Assembly (NCBI RefSeq): GCF_014648095.1
Contig: NZ_BMQL01000006.1
Span: 127,464-191,463, forward strand
Reading direction: 5' to 3'
DNA: 64,000 nucleotides
Source: Deinococcus ruber
GTDB lineage: Bacteria; Deinococcota; Deinococci; Deinococcales; Deinococcaceae
The translations under genes and the position numbers were made by a program. The notes under the pieces are model-generated. The model did not search any database. It was not told the origin of the DNA and saw only the letters and a list, made by a program, of their open reading frames with translations. This document shows, one piece after another, positions 35,816-43,951 of the stretch. Position 1 is the first letter of the stretch, and each line of letters begins with the position of its first letter.

Positions 35816-35854
35816 GTTAAAAGGCCGTCGTCCGGTCAGGAGGCGGGTGTTAAA
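35816..35854. promoter_or_regulatory. Pair of GTTAAA direct repeats 33 bases apart (site A)
   Basis: GTTAAA occurs at 35816-35821 and 35849-35854, start to start 33 bases, three helical turns. The pair lies between the divergent lipoprotein 1 and SARP-regulator genes. An identical spacing occurs upstream of lipoprotein 2 (42296, 42329). SARP/OmpR-type regulators bind direct repeats, so this may be their operator. Confidence 0.4.
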
Positions 35855-35906
35855 CCGCCTGCTATGCTCGGAGGTGAGGTATCACATCCATGCCTGTGAA
35901 GCGTTC

Positions 35907-38900
35907 ATGATCGAGCTTTCACTGTTCGGCCCGCCTGTCCTGAAGGTGGGCGGCCTCGCGGTGGCGCTGAAGGTTCGCAAGTCGCTGGCTCTGCTTGGCT
36001 ATCTGGCGCTGGAAGGCCCGTGCAGCCGCGACGAACTGGCGACGATTCTCTGGACAGACTCGGTGGACGAAGACGCCCGCCGCAGTCTGCGCCAGGAGGT
36101 GTGGCGGCTTCAGCACTCTGCCGCCGGGCCGTATCTGGATGTCAATCTGGAGCGGCTTGCGCTGGACTCGGCTGCTCAGACCGACGTGACGCAGTTTACC
36201 CGGCACCTGCACGCAGGCGACCTCGCGGCGGCCCTCGCGCTGTACCGTGCTCCGCTGCTGGCGGGCTTTACTCTGCGCGGCGCGGCAGCCTTCGACGAGT
36301 GGCTGATTCTGCGGCGAGAAACGCTCAGAAACGCCTGGCGGGCCGCTCTGGAGGCTCAGGCAGCGGCCCTCGAAGCGGCTAGCGATCTGCGCTCGGCGCT
36401 CGGTGCCTTCCAGACGCTGCTGGCCGACGACGCGCTGAACGAGGCCCACCAGAGAACTGCCATGCGGCTGCACGGGCTGCTGGGCGAACGCGAGCAGGCA
36501 CTGGCGCGGTACGGCACCTTCAGACGCCTGCTGAACACCGAACTTCAGCTCGAACCGCTTCCAGAGACGGCGCAGCTTGCCGAGCGCCTGAGAGCCGCCG
36601 CGACGCCTGCGCCCCTGAGTACGGCTGCCGCGCCACTTCCCGACGCGCCGCCACTGGTGGGCCGCGCCCGTGCGTGGGCCGCCCTTCAGACGCCTGCCGA
36701 CGGGCTGATGGTGGTGATCGGTGAGTCGGGCATCGGGAAAACCCGGCTGCTGGAAGACTTCTGTGCGGAGGGCGCACTGTGGTTCCGGGCCACCGAGGCC
36801 AGCAGCCAGACGCCGTTCGCACTGGTGGCCGACACCCTGAGGACAGCCCTGACCGAGCCAGCCGCACGCGCAAGGCTGGAGGCGCTGGAACCGGTGTGGC
36901 GCACCGAGGCCAGCCAGCTGATTCCCGAACTCGCGCCGGAAGGGCTGCGGCTGCCCACCGACACACCGCCCGAGCTGCGCCGGACACGCTTTCTGGAGGG
37001 ACTGTCGCGGGCAGTTCTGGCAGCTGCGGGCGTCAACGGTCAGATCGTCTTCGATGATCTGCACTGGGCCGACGCCGCGAGCCTGGAACTGCTGGCCCTG
37101 CTGCTGCAACGCTCCGGGCAGCAAGACGCTCCGGATCAGTCGCCCACCTGCCGATTTCTCGCCTCGGCCCGGCCGTTCGAGCTGGAGCAGCATGCCGCAG
37201 CCGGGCCGCTGCTGAGCGCTCTGCGGCGTGCCGGACGCCTGCACTTCACCGAACTCGACCACCTGAGCGAAGCCGACGTGCTGCTGCTGATACAGCGCCT
37301 GACGGGCAAACCCGGCGGGCAGGTGTTCTCGAAGCGGCTGCAAAACGCCACGGGCGGCAATCCGCTGTTCATGATCCAGACCATCCGGCACCTGTTTGAA
37401 ATCTCGGCGCTGCGAAGCTCGGAAGACGGCTGGAGCACACCCTTTGACGAAGTGACGGCCGATTATGCCGAACTGCCGATGCCAGCAGGCGTGGGCGAAG
37501 CCGTCCTGGCACGGGTGCATCATCTGGGCGAGGCGGCCCTGCGGGTGCTGGAAGCGGCCAGCCTGAGTGACGGCGGCGTCGATGTCGAACTGCTGTCGGG
37601 GGCGCTTGGGCTGCCCGAATGGCACACCCTGGACACCCTCGAAACTCTGACGACGGCGCGGCTGCTGGAGCCGGTCGCGGGGGGCCAGGGCTACCGCTTT
37701 ACCCACGATCTGCTGCGGCAGACCCTTCAGAGTCATCTGAGTGCCGAGCGCCGCCGACTGCTGCATCGTCGGCTCGCCGCTGCGCTGGAGGCCAGTGACG
37801 GCGCACCCGGCAGCATCGCCGGACATCTGGAACGTGCGGGCAGACCCGCTCAGGCCGCCCCCTGGCGCGTGCGCGTGGCGCAGCAGGCAGCCGCTGTCTA
37901 CGCCTATCCGCTAGCCCTGGCCGCGTATCAGCAGGCGCTCGACGATGGCCTGCCCGACCGGGACGCCTTCGACGTTCATCTGGCGAGGCTGGAACTGCTG
38001 GGCTATCTGCACGACGGGGGAGGACAGGAAGGCGCGCTGAAACAACTGGAAGCGCTGGCCGCCGTGCTGGGCAGCCCACCTCTGGAAGCCGATGTGGCGC
38101 TCCGCCGCGCCCGGACGGCGTATGCACTGGGCCGGTACGCCGAGGGCGAGCGGGCAGCTCAGACGGTTCTGGCCCTTCCAGCACTCGACAGCGAAGTTCG
38201 CGCCGAGGCGCACTATCTGAGCGGCATGGCGCTGGAGCAGCTCGGAGATCCGGACGGAGCCGAGCGGCAGTATCTCAGCGCCCGCGCCCTGAGTGGGCCA
38301 GTGCGTCCCAGTATCCGGGCGGGTATCGCGAACCAGCTGTGTTATCTGGCGATCCGCCGCATGGATCTGGAAGCGGCCAACGCCTTCAGCCAGGAGGCCT
38401 TCACGGTGGCGCACTCGACCCACGATCTGCGGACGCGGGCTATTTCGTATAACACGGCGGCGCGGCTGGCGATGGCCCGGAAGGAGCGGGAGAGGGCCAT
38501 CGAACTGCTTGAACACGCCCTCGCAGACGCCCGCAGCGTGTCGGATGTGCGCCTTCAGCTGGCGTTCCTGTTCAATGCGCTGCGGCTGCATGTCGAGGCC
38601 GGGGGACTCGGCACGGCGCAGCTCAAACTGGAAGAAAGTTACCGGCTGGTGCCTGAACCCCGCGACCCGCGCACCGAGGCCGATCTGCTCAAACGGCTGG
38701 CAGAAATTCAGGTGCTGCGCGGTGATCTGGGCGGCGGGCTGGTGTCGTATGCCCAGGCGATTTCTGCCGGAGTGCCGCTGGGCTGGTCGAATAAACACGT
38801 CGAACGGGTGGTGGGACTGGCGAACCTGCGCTCGCAGATCGGAGACAGCGTCGGTGCCCGCGCCCTGATGAACGCCCTGACGACGGGTGCGGGGGGCGGC

Positions 38901-39413
38901 GCACATGTGTCAGATACCATGATCGAGACGCAACTGGCCCGCTGCGAACTCGATGAGGGCCACCCGGACGCGGCCCGCACACGGCTGCTGGGCGTGGCAG
39001 ACGCGGCCCACGCCGACTATTCCGAGCATAGATCGGCGGCGCTGCTGTGTCTGGGTGTGGCCGAACTGGCCTGTGCCGAGCCACAACTCGCGCTGGAGGC
39101 GGTGCGGGGGCTGGAAGAGCAGAACGCGCTCGCGGCCTCGGCACTGGCGGTACGGCTGCGGGCCTGCTCTCTGCTGCGTCTCGAGATCGGTGACGCCACC
39201 GGGGAAGCGCAGCGCCTGCTCGACACCGCACGCACGCCTCCCCTGGCGACCCTCGATCTGCTCCGGGCGCTGGCGCTGACCCACCCTGCCACCCCGCCGC
39301 ACCCGTGGAGCAGCGCCGCCGAGCACCTGAGCAGCCACCTGAGCGCGACGCTGCCCGCCGATCTCCAGGCCGGGTTTATGGCCCGCTGGAAGCTGCCTTC
39401 GGACAGCCTGTAA
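35907..39413 (+). CDS. Large SARP/BTAD-AAA transcriptional regulator with TPR repeats
   Basis: A 1168-residue regulator. Residues 1-95 are an OmpR-like winged helix (IELSLFGPPVLKVGG), 95-240 the bacterial transcriptional activator domain (BTAD). A STAND-type AAA domain follows, with Walker A GESGIGKT near 272 and Walker B QIVFDDLHWAD near 378. From about 640 to 1150 there are TPR-like helices. This is the AfsR-like architecture: ligand or partner binding by the TPRs would control the ATPase and DNA binding. ATG 35907 is chosen because the DNA-binding domain begins there; an upstream in-frame extension from 35814 is not domain-like. It probably controls the neighbouring lipoprotein genes (inference). 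Confidence 0.87.
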   Translation: MIELSLFGPPVLKVGGLAVALKVRKSLALLGYLALEGPCSRDELATILWTDSVDEDARRSLRQEVWRLQHSAAGPYLDVNLERLALDSAAQTDVTQFTRHLHAGDLAAALALYRAPLLAGFTLRGAAAFDEWLILRRETLRNAWRAALEAQAAALEAASDLRSALGAFQTLLADDALNEAHQRTAMRLHGLLGEREQALARYGTFRRLLNTELQLEPLPETAQLAERLRAAATPAPLSTAAAPLPDAPPLVGRARAWAALQTPADGLMVVIGESGIGKTRLLEDFCAEGALWFRATEASSQTPFALVADTLRTALTEPAARARLEALEPVWRTEASQLIPELAPEGLRLPTDTPPELRRTRFLEGLSRAVLAAAGVNGQIVFDDLHWADAASLELLALLLQRSGQQDAPDQSPTCRFLASARPFELEQHAAAGPLLSALRRAGRLHFTELDHLSEADVLLLIQRLTGKPGGQVFSKRLQNATGGNPLFMIQTIRHLFEISALRSSEDGWSTPFDEVTADYAELPMPAGVGEAVLARVHHLGEAALRVLEAASLSDGGVDVELLSGALGLPEWHTLDTLETLTTARLLEPVAGGQGYRFTHDLLRQTLQSHLSAERRRLLHRRLAAALEASDGAPGSIAGHLERAGRPAQAAPWRVRVAQQAAAVYAYPLALAAYQQALDDGLPDRDAFDVHLARLELLGYLHDGGGQEGALKQLEALAAVLGSPPLEADVALRRARTAYALGRYAEGERAAQTVLALPALDSEVRAEAHYLSGMALEQLGDPDGAERQYLSARALSGPVRPSIRAGIANQLCYLAIRRMDLEAANAFSQEAFTVAHSTHDLRTRAISYNTAARLAMARKERERAIELLEHALADARSVSDVRLQLAFLFNALRLHVEAGGLGTAQLKLEESYRLVPEPRDPRTEADLLKRLAEIQVLRGDLGGGLVSYAQAISAGVPLGWSNKHVERVVGLANLRSQIGDSVGARALMNALTTGAGGGAHVSDTMIETQLARCELDEGHPDAARTRLLGVADAAHADYSEHRSAALLCLGVAELACAEPQLALEAVRGLEEQNALAASALAVRLRACSLLRLEIGDATGEAQRLLDTARTPPLATLDLLRALALTHPATPPHPWSSAAEHLSSHLSATLPADLQAGFMARWKLPSDSL

Positions 39414-39429
39414 GCCACACAGACGAAGC

Positions 39430-39618
39430 TCAGCGCAGGCCGGACGGCGGGGCTGGCGAGTCGGCGGTCAGGTCGGCTTCCAGCCCGTGTAGATACTGCG
39501 TCAGCGCTTCCAGATCGGAAAAGAAGCGCTGGCCCCCTCCTTCCGTCCTCCGAACTCCGATGCGGACGGTGCGGCCCGGTTCCAGCGAAAGCTGAACGAG
39601 CAGCGTCACCTGTTTCAT
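39430..39618 (-). CDS. Small conserved-looking protein of unknown function
   Basis: A 62-residue protein. It has a beta-rich start (KQVTLLVQLSLEPGRTVRIGVRR) and a short helix (FFSDLEALTQYLHGLE). No family is recognised. Its ATG overlaps the stop of the membrane protein gene (TCAT on the plus strand), so the two are translated together. It ends 17 bases from the convergent SARP regulator. Confidence 0.6.
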   Translation of the reverse strand: MKQVTLLVQLSLEPGRTVRIGVRRTEGGGQRFFSDLEALTQYLHGLEADLTADSPAPPSGLR

Positions 39619-40103
39619 GCGGGCCGTCTCCCCGCGTCCTCGGGCACCATAACCACCCGGAGCGGTCTGGCAGCGTCGTATTTCACGCTGATCTGCTGGC
39701 CCACCTGCGGAATCGCCACCCGTGACACCGGCAGTTCGATCTGCGCCTCGAAGGTGGGTTGGCCTTCCGGGTTCACCTGAAGCGTCAGGCGCACCACAAA
39801 GCTCAGGTCAGAATTTCCCAGCGACAGGCCAGTATCCTGCACCTTCACGATCCGCGCAGACGCCTGCTGCCCGCTCTGGAACAGCTGTTGCTGCCACCGT
39901 GTAGGGGCTTGAGCGTTCCGGACATACAACACAATCGGCGCTCCGAGCAGCAGAATCAGAAGCGCCAGACCTGCCACGCCCGCCAGAGCCGACCCGCTCA
40001 GGCCCGCCTCGAACGCGTACTTCCACAGCAGCGCCATGCCGACGAACACCAGCGCCATATACAGCAGATACAGCACGAAAAAGGCGAAGAACGTCCGAAC
40101 CAT
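39615..40103 (-). CDS. Membrane protein with soluble beta domain, function unknown
   Basis: A 162-residue protein. Two N-terminal membrane segments (FFAFFVLYLLYMALVFVG and ALAGVAGLALLILLLGAPI), then a cytoplasmic or extracytoplasmic beta domain of about 100 residues (SARIVKVQDTGLSLGN, VRLTLQVNPEGQPTFEAQIE, GQQISVKYD). This part is like the short DUF3592-type domains often found after membrane segments. ATG 40103 is chosen because AGGAGGG precedes it; the longer frame upstream is not protein-like. It lies 50 bases after lipoprotein 2 on the same strand. Confidence 0.7.
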   Translation of the reverse strand: MVRTFFAFFVLYLLYMALVFVGMALLWKYAFEAGLSGSALAGVAGLALLILLLGAPIVLYVRNAQAPTRWQQQLFQSGQQASARIVKVQDTGLSLGNSDLSFVVRLTLQVNPEGQPTFEAQIELPVSRVAIPQVGQQISVKYDAARPLRVVMVPEDAGRRPA

Positions 40104-40156
40104 CTGGCCCTCCTGTGGGCGGCTGAGGCAGTGAGGGAGCCTTCTCCCATCAACAT

Positions 40157-42121
40157 TCAGGGATACAGGTAGGTGATGTCGAGATACGGCCTGATGGCCT
40201 GGGCCTGCGTGCCGTCGCCCCAGAAGACCGAGCCGCAGTTCTGGCCCTTCGTGGTCGCGTCGTTGGCAAAGCGCAGCCGCCACTGCGAGCGGTCAAGCAC
40301 GGCGGCATGGTTCGCCACGTCGTAGGCTACCTGAGTGGTGGCGTCCATCGTCTTGTACCCGAGCGCCCCGTTCGTACTCAGTACATTGGTCGCGCCGCTG
40401 CTGACGGGCGGAGTGTTGAGCAGCACGCTCGACAGCACGGGCGTCAGACTCACGTACAGCACGTTTTCTGCCAGAACGTTGCCGAGCAGTCCGTACTGAT
40501 CGCCACTACAGTAAATATCCCGCTGATACACGTTCAGCGACGCCGAAGAAATGCTGGTGATAGCCGCGAGGTTCGGCACTTTCGACAGATCGAAGCTCAG
40601 AAAGCCCCGACTATACAGTTTTCCGACGCTGTTGATGTAATACGAGGTCGCCACCGGGCCGACCTGGGCAGAGCCCTTGTTATCGACCTGCCCGTCCAGC
40701 AAACCATCCGAATACAGTTTGAACGTGCCCTTCCTGATGACGGTGAACCCGCGCAGGCCGCCGCTCGCAGACTCCAGCGGATTGCCCGCCAGGTCTTTGG
40801 CCCCGGTATTGACGATCCAGACCACCGCTGCACCGTAGGCGAAGGGGGCGCTCCGTTTGACAGAGAGGGTGGTGCCAGCCGCGTTCCAGAAGAAATTCAA
40901 CGACTCGTTGGCCGACAGCGGAGGGCTGAGAACCGAGAAGGCCGCCTGGGTCACCACACGGTCCATCGGTTCGGAAAACGTCACCGTGATGACGGTCGCC
41001 GGATCGACCGCTTTCAGGCCGTTGCCGGGCAGCGCTTTAAAAATGCTGGGCTGGACGGTATCGGGAGTAGGCACCGTATGAAAGCTGACGGCGATCAGGC
41101 TGCCCAGGGTGTTGCCTGCCGCGTCTTTGGCCGCCGGGCTGATGGTGACGATATACGCCTGATTGGCTGCCAGACCGCTGCTGGGCTTGCACTGCACCGA
41201 CGTGTGGTCGATGTCGGCAAACACGCAGTTGGTGGCCCCGGAGTTGGGAACGAAGGTGATGGCTGTCAGCGCCGACGCGTCCATCTTCTCGCTGAAAAAG
41301 GCGGTGAAGGTCTGGTTGGTGCCGGGAGAAACCTGCTGCTCGGCGTTGGCCGGTGCGGTTCCGATCACGGTGGGCGGTGTGGTGTCCTGGGGAGTGGCAG
41401 CGGTGGTGAATCCAAAGCTGGTGTTCCCGCTCAGCGCGTTTCCGGCCTCGTCCTGCCCCTGCACCTTCACGCTGTATGCGGTGCTGGCAGCAAAATTGTT
41501 GGACGGCTCGCCCACCACGGTGGCGAGAAAGCTCAGTTTCAGAATAGTGTTGCCGTTCAGCCAGTGCGCCGTGGTGCCGCCCGCCTGGGGAGACACCGCC
41601 GCGAAGGTCTTGCTGGTGTTCATCGGTTCCGAAAACGTCAGAACCAGATCGGCACCGACGAATACGGCAGTGGCATTGTTGCTGGGGGCAGTCGAAAGCA
41701 GGGTCGGAGCGACGGTATCGGGGGCAGAGGCGTCGGCCACCGTCAGGGGCACGCTCAGCGTTCTGACGAGTCCACCACCCGACGCAGCCACACTCAGCAC
41801 GAGCTGACCTGCTGGCACCTGCGCTTCCACGGCAACGATCAATGTCGCTTCAGACGCGCCGCCCGGCACCGTGACAGGCGCGGCGGTCACTCCGTCGGGG
41901 GGCGAAGACAGCGCAAGGTCAACCGGGCCGCCGAAGCCGCCAAGCCGGGTCAGGGCCACCACCGCGCTTCCGTGCTGACCCTGCGTGATGGTCAGGGCCG
42001 GAGACGACACACTCACGCCAAAATCGGGCGACGGCGCAGACGGGGAGCCTCCACAGGCCGCCAGAATCAGCGCGATAAGGGCGAGTAAAGACCATTTCAG
42101 ATGCTTTCTGAGCTGCTTCAT
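40157..42121 (-). CDS. Lipoprotein with several Ig-like domains and DNRLRE-like domain, copy 2
   Basis: A 654-residue lipoprotein. Signal peptide with lipobox LAAC (LLALIALILAACGGS), a first beta-sandwich (residues 30-130), three Big_5 Ig-like domains marked by TFSEPMNTS, FFSEKMDAS and TFSEPMDRV, and the C-terminal DNRLRE-like domain shared with copy 1 (RGFLSFDLSKVP, DATTQVAYDV, IRPYLDITYLYP). AAAGGA precedes ATG 42121; an upstream frame extension is ignored. The two lipoproteins differ in the number of Ig domains, which suggests duplication followed by repeat gain or loss. Confidence 0.82.
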   Translation of the reverse strand: MKQLRKHLKWSLLALIALILAACGGSPSAPSPDFGVSVSSPALTITQGQHGSAVVALTRLGGFGGPVDLALSSPPDGVTAAPVTVPGGASEATLIVAVEAQVPAGQLVLSVAASGGGLVRTLSVPLTVADASAPDTVAPTLLSTAPSNNATAVFVGADLVLTFSEPMNTSKTFAAVSPQAGGTTAHWLNGNTILKLSFLATVVGEPSNNFAASTAYSVKVQGQDEAGNALSGNTSFGFTTAATPQDTTPPTVIGTAPANAEQQVSPGTNQTFTAFFSEKMDASALTAITFVPNSGATNCVFADIDHTSVQCKPSSGLAANQAYIVTISPAAKDAAGNTLGSLIAVSFHTVPTPDTVQPSIFKALPGNGLKAVDPATVITVTFSEPMDRVVTQAAFSVLSPPLSANESLNFFWNAAGTTLSVKRSAPFAYGAAVVWIVNTGAKDLAGNPLESASGGLRGFTVIRKGTFKLYSDGLLDGQVDNKGSAQVGPVATSYYINSVGKLYSRGFLSFDLSKVPNLAAITSISSASLNVYQRDIYCSGDQYGLLGNVLAENVLYVSLTPVLSSVLLNTPPVSSGATNVLSTNGALGYKTMDATTQVAYDVANHAAVLDRSQWRLRFANDATTKGQNCGSVFWGDGTQAQAIRPYLDITYLYP

Positions 42122-42295
42122 ACATACGTCCTTTGAACCCTGAGCGGCCCTGCCATCAGGCAGGCGGCACTCAGGCTTTGGCTCCGACACACGACATGTT
42201 CAGTACGGCGATGTCCCCGGTTCCTGCTCTTCGGCCCGCGCCGCCTGCCCTGCCGAGTTTGGTCAATGTGGCTTCTGGAGCGTACTTCGGCAGGT

Positions 42296-42334
42296 GTTAA
42301 ATCGGCGTCTCCTGCTTCAGAAGACGCCGTTAAA
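42296..42334. promoter_or_regulatory. Pair of GTTAAA direct repeats 33 bases apart (site B)
   Basis: GTTAAA at 42296-42301 and 42329-42334, the same 33-base period as at site A (35816). It lies about 175-210 bases upstream of lipoprotein 2. An 8-bp inverted repeat, CGGCGTCT/AGACGCCG, lies between the repeats. Confidence 0.4.
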
Positions 42335-42428
42335 TGCTGGATTTCAGGGCTGTCAGCAGACGCTGGCCGGTTTTGGGAAACACTTCAGGGCAGGCTTCGG
42401 AACGACAGGACAATGCCAATAGGATGCC

Positions 42429-42451
42429 GACGGGCCGCAGACCGTCTTTTT
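42429..42451 (+). terminator. Orphan plus-strand terminator-like hairpin
   Basis: GACGG (42429-42433), eight-base loop, CCGTC (42442-42446), then TTTTT (42447-42451). No plus-strand gene ends here, so it may belong to a small RNA or be fortuitous; the stem is only 5 bp. Confidence 0.35.
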
Positions 42452-42481
42452 ATGCATCACCTGTCTACAGCGCCGCCGTGT

Positions 42482-43114
42482 TCAGCCGGTTGCGCGTCCT
42501 ATGACGGCAAAGAGCGGATCTCCGGTGCGCCGTCCAGCCTGCCGTGGGCTGCGGTCGAGCGGCACGATATCGGTCCAGTTGCCCGCTTCGGCCAGAAAAT
42601 GCTGCACCAGTTCCAGATGGCCCGCGTCGTCGAGCGAGTGCCAGATCGCCACCGCCTTGCTGGGAAAACAGCGGTTGGAAAAGCTGATCACCACCGGCCC
42701 ACCCGGCACCAGCACCCGCCCCAGATCGCGCAGCACTTCCACCGGGCGCGTCAGGTAATCGATAGAAACGGTGATGCCAGCCGCATCGAAGGAAGCTGCT
42801 TCAAAGGGAAGGAGCGGCGTGGTGTTGAGGTTCTGCACCACCCATTCGCTCAGCCGGGGATTGCGTTCCAGTTCGGCGCGGTTGAGACCCAGACCCACCA
42901 CCCGGCTGTAAGCCACCTCGGGCGGCAGATGGCTGACCCAGCTGCTCATCAGATCGAGGATGCGCCCACCTGCCGGAAAGAATTCCCGGTACAGCTGAGT
43001 AACGGCAGCAATGGCCCCGTCGTCGATGTGCGTGACGTATCTGGGCTGCTGGTAGAACTGTTCGTCTGGCGTCTCGTCCTGGCGGCGAAAGGCAGCACTG
43101 GGCAGATCAGGCAT
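42482..43114 (-). CDS. SAM-dependent methyltransferase
   Basis: A 210-residue class I methyltransferase-like protein. GGRILDLMSSWVSHLP is the motif I region, VVGLGLNRAELERNPRL the acidic-loop region with Asn in place of the usual acidic residue, and LPFEAASFDAAGITVSIDYLTRP motif II/III. VLVPGGPVVISFSNRCFPSKAV is a motif III seen in a group of small bacterial methyltransferases. The substrate is unknown. ATG 43114 begins the conserved part; the longer TTG start at 43168 has no ribosome site either. Confidence 0.75.
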   Translation of the reverse strand: MPDLPSAAFRRQDETPDEQFYQQPRYVTHIDDGAIAAVTQLYREFFPAGGRILDLMSSWVSHLPPEVAYSRVVGLGLNRAELERNPRLSEWVVQNLNTTPLLPFEAASFDAAGITVSIDYLTRPVEVLRDLGRVLVPGGPVVISFSNRCFPSKAVAIWHSLDDAGHLELVQHFLAEAGNWTDIVPLDRSPRQAGRRTGDPLFAVIGRATG

Positions 43115-43266
43115 ACCCGAAGTGTGCGCCAGTTCAGTGCCAGACACGGTAGTTTTGGAGCAGATCAAGGAAGCCTAAGGACACTTTGCGTTCCACTGCA
43201 CGGTCAGAACTCGCTGGCTGCTGCGCTTCGGCACACAGACGTTCATGTTTCCCACTTGACTCCGTC

Positions 43267-43288
43267 AGTGAGTGACTGTACACTCACT
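43267..43288. promoter_or_regulatory. TetR operator O1 overlapping a leaderless promoter
   Basis: AGTGAGTG, six bases, CACTCACT forms a perfect inverted repeat. The core TGAGTG-N6-CACTCA recurs before the oxidoreductase gene (43903-43920). The -10 TACACT (43279-43284) lies inside it, six bases before ATG 43291, so binding would block the regulator's own promoter. Confidence 0.75.
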
Positions 43289-43290
43289 AC

Positions 43291-43851
43291 ATGCCCGATC
43301 TTCAGAGCACCCTTTCCACTTCGGATGTCCGGCGAGAAACGGTCATTCAGAGCGCGGTTCAGGTGTTCGCGCAGGCCGGGTATCTCGGAACACCCGTCAG
43401 TGCCATTGCCGAACACGCACACATCTCGCCCGCCTATGTGTTCAAGCTCTTTCCTCGCAAGGAAGACCTGTTTGTCGCGGCTCTCACCCGCTGTTTTCTG
43501 CTGATCCAGACCGCTCTGGAACGCGGAGCCGTCGCTGCCGTATCACAGAGTCCGGCAGCCATTCTGGAGGCGATGGGCACAGCTTACGCGGCCCTGATCG
43601 CTGACCGCTCACTGCTGATGCTTCAGGTACACGCGCAGTCTGCGGCCTCGGTGCCAGAGATCGCGGCGGCGCTGCGCTCGGGCATCGGCCAGATCACCAC
43701 CTTCGTCAAGGAGCGCTCACAGGCACCCGACGCGGCCGTTCAGCAGTTCATCGCCTTCGGACAGCTGTGCCACCTCATCACGGTGGCCGAACTCGACGAC
43801 AACAGTGCCGACTGGGCACGCCTGCTGAGCCACGGCATCCAGCATTTCTGA
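43291..43851 (+). CDS. TetR-family repressor
   Basis: A 186-residue TetR/AcrR repressor. The N-terminal helix-turn-helix is IQSAVQVFAQAGYLGTPVSAIAEHAHISPAYVFKLFPRKEDLF. The C-terminal ligand domain is all-helical and not assignable. The transcript looks leaderless. Inverted repeats of one sequence type occur over its own promoter and before the oxidoreductase gene, so it probably represses itself and that gene until an inducer, perhaps a quinone or aldehyde handled by the oxidoreductase, binds. Confidence 0.9.
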   Translation: MPDLQSTLSTSDVRRETVIQSAVQVFAQAGYLGTPVSAIAEHAHISPAYVFKLFPRKEDLFVAALTRCFLLIQTALERGAVAAVSQSPAAILEAMGTAYAALIADRSLLMLQVHAQSAASVPEIAAALRSGIGQITTFVKERSQAPDAAVQQFIAFGQLCHLITVAELDDNSADWARLLSHGIQHF

Positions 43852-43902
43852 ACCGCTGGCAGTCAAGGAGAAACGAATATTCCGTACCGTTGGCTCTATC
43901 GG

Positions 43903-43920
43903 TGAGTGATTACTCACTCA
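43903..43920. promoter_or_regulatory. TetR operator O2 upstream of the oxidoreductase
   Basis: TGAGTG, six bases, CACTCA: the same 18-base core as O1. It lies 31 bases before ATG 43952, where a repressor would cover the promoter or the early transcript. Confidence 0.72.
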
Positions 43921-43951
43921 TTCCACCCCTCTCCCCTCTTCAGGAGCATCC

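Larger units (their letters stand above)
42122..42481. other. Gene-free stretch with direct repeats and two hairpins
   Basis: About 360 bases between lipoprotein 2 and the methyltransferase. It holds the GTTAAA repeat pair (42296, 42329), a hairpin between them (CGGCGTCT 42303-42310 with AGACGCCG 42322-42329), and a plus-strand terminator-like element at 42429-42451. No supportable protein gene. Confidence 0.5.

Noticed and set aside
35919..37826. 635-codon minus-strand frame in the SARP regulator
   Set aside because: Antisense shadow; low-complexity Gln/Arg/Gly content, no start signal.
34663..40175. Repeated GGGATACAGGTAG-type sequence at the ends of both lipoprotein genes as a possible mobile repeat
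   Set aside because: It is explained by the shared C-terminal protein sequence ending in YLYP.
40307..42088. 593-codon plus-strand frame over lipoprotein 2
   Set aside because: Arg-rich shadow without ribosome site or domain; the minus strand has lipobox and Ig repeats.
42266..43504. 412-codon plus-strand frame over the methyltransferase and TetR start
   Set aside because: It runs through a methyltransferase and a well-defined operator/promoter and has no family likeness.
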